A DNA stretch of 5,718 bases, from the NCBI GenBank assembly GCA_003648085.1, contig QMOC01000200.1, positions 1 through 5,718 on the forward strand, in the 5' to 3' direction. The translations under genes and the position numbers were made by a program. The notes beneath the pieces were generated by a model. That model was given only the letters and a program-made list of their open reading frames with translations. It did no database searches and was not told the DNA's origin. Positions within the stretch are counted from its first letter, which is position 1. Each line of letters opens with the position of its first letter. Of the stretch, positions 5,532-5,718 are shown one piece after another. The DNA comes from Chloroflexota bacterium (GTDB lineage Bacteria; Chloroflexota; Anaerolineae; B4-G1).

Positions 5532-5718
5532 TCTGTCCACCTATGCACCACATCGCCTGGATTGACCTCTCCACCGGCACGGCCCGCCCCCAGCCCCTGG
5601 AGGCCGACCTGGCGGCCCGCTTCCTGGGCGGGCCGTGCCGGTGGAGAGGTCAATCCAGGCGATGTGGTGCATAGGTGGACAGACTACATCGTCACGATGA
5701 CACGATACGTGTCGGGCC
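5497..5718. repeat. Perfect 93-bp inverted repeat with 36-nt loop at the window end (probable foldback artefact)
   Basis: Positions 5497-5589 are the exact reverse complement of 5626-5718; I aligned them base by base and found no mismatch. The loop is 5590-5625. The right arm stops at the last base, so its true extent is unknown. It inverts the last 35 bp of the dehydrogenase gene, the 11-bp spacer and the first 47 bp of the next gene. Terminators are far shorter and imperfect, and a perfect copy of coding sequence is not expected there. This fits a foldback chimera (amplification or library template switching) or a misassembled contig end. Confidence 0.93.
5543..5632 (+). CDS. N-terminus of probable aldehyde:ferredoxin oxidoreductase (truncated)
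   Basis: ATG 5543 opens 30 codons, MHHIAWIDLSTGTARPQPLE followed by ADLAARFLGG. This pattern (I/V)DLSTG, then a short acidic segment, then FLGG is the conserved start of the aldehyde ferredoxin oxidoreductase (AOR) family, whose members usually continue with RG. These cytoplasmic enzymes use a tungsten or molybdenum bis-pterin cofactor and a 4Fe-4S cluster to oxidise aldehydes to acids and reduce ferredoxin. Here the frame runs into the inverted repeat, switches to unrelated residues after Gly30 and stops at TAG 5672-5674, against roughly 600 residues for the family. The cut looks artificial, so the gene is probably intact in the organism. It begins 11 bp after the dehydrogenase stop with no evident Shine-Dalgarno, which suggests translational coupling. 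Only 30 residues support the call. Confidence 0.62.

Noticed and set aside
4608..5540. A 310-codon - strand frame opposite the dehydrogenase gene.
   Set aside because: It is His/Asp/Gln-rich antisense of a clearly recognised MDR gene; long antisense frames are expected at high GC.
5633..5674. Codons 31-43 and TAG of the last frame as a genuine short protein C-terminus.
   Set aside because: These bases are the inverted copy of upstream DNA, so the residues after Gly30 are not native sequence.
5590..5718. The terminal inverted repeat as a transcription terminator, telomere-like end or attachment site.
   Set aside because: The arms are perfect, long and consist of coding sequence, there is no U-run, and the repeat interrupts a gene start; a foldback artefact explains all of this.

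Overview
The window reads as a GC-rich bacterial chromosome fragment, probably a contig end from an environmental genome. Protein style, GC-rich third codon positions, good Shine-Dalgarno sites and 7-bp intergenic repeats fit a Chloroflexota (Anaerolineae-like) bacterium. That taxonomy is an inference: there is no rRNA or marker gene here.

Layout. Positions 1-258 hold the 3' end of a gene for an HRDC-domain protein (RecQ-type helicase or ribonuclease D). A roughly 520-bp stretch (259-780) has no convincing gene; it carries a weak promoter candidate just before the next gene. From 781 to the end all genes lie on the + strand with gaps of 11-90 bp and look like one sugar-catabolism operon. They are a mannose-family PTS EIIA (781-1176), an EIIB (1267-1761), a single protein joining EIIC and EIID (1788-3572), a class I DeoC/FbaB-type aldolase (3656-4450), a zinc-dependent medium-chain dehydrogenase (4491-5531), and the first ~30 codons of a probable aldehyde:ferredoxin oxidoreductase (from 5543).

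How the genes may work together (inference). The PTS brings in a sugar or polyol and phosphorylates it. The dehydrogenase interconverts a hydroxyl and a keto group. The aldolase splits the chain. The tungsten/molybdenum-type oxidoreductase could then oxidise the aldehyde product using ferredoxin instead of NAD. The substrate cannot be read from sequence. EI, HPr, a regulator and a sugar kinase are not in the window.

The last 222 bp form a perfect 93-bp inverted repeat with a 36-nt loop. Its right arm is the exact reverse complement of the end of the dehydrogenase gene plus the start of the oxidoreductase gene, and it runs to the last base. It cuts the oxidoreductase gene mid-motif, and a foldback chimera or assembly artefact is by far the likeliest cause. 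Three spacers also contain short repeats with a 7-bp period, one arranged as a hairpin.
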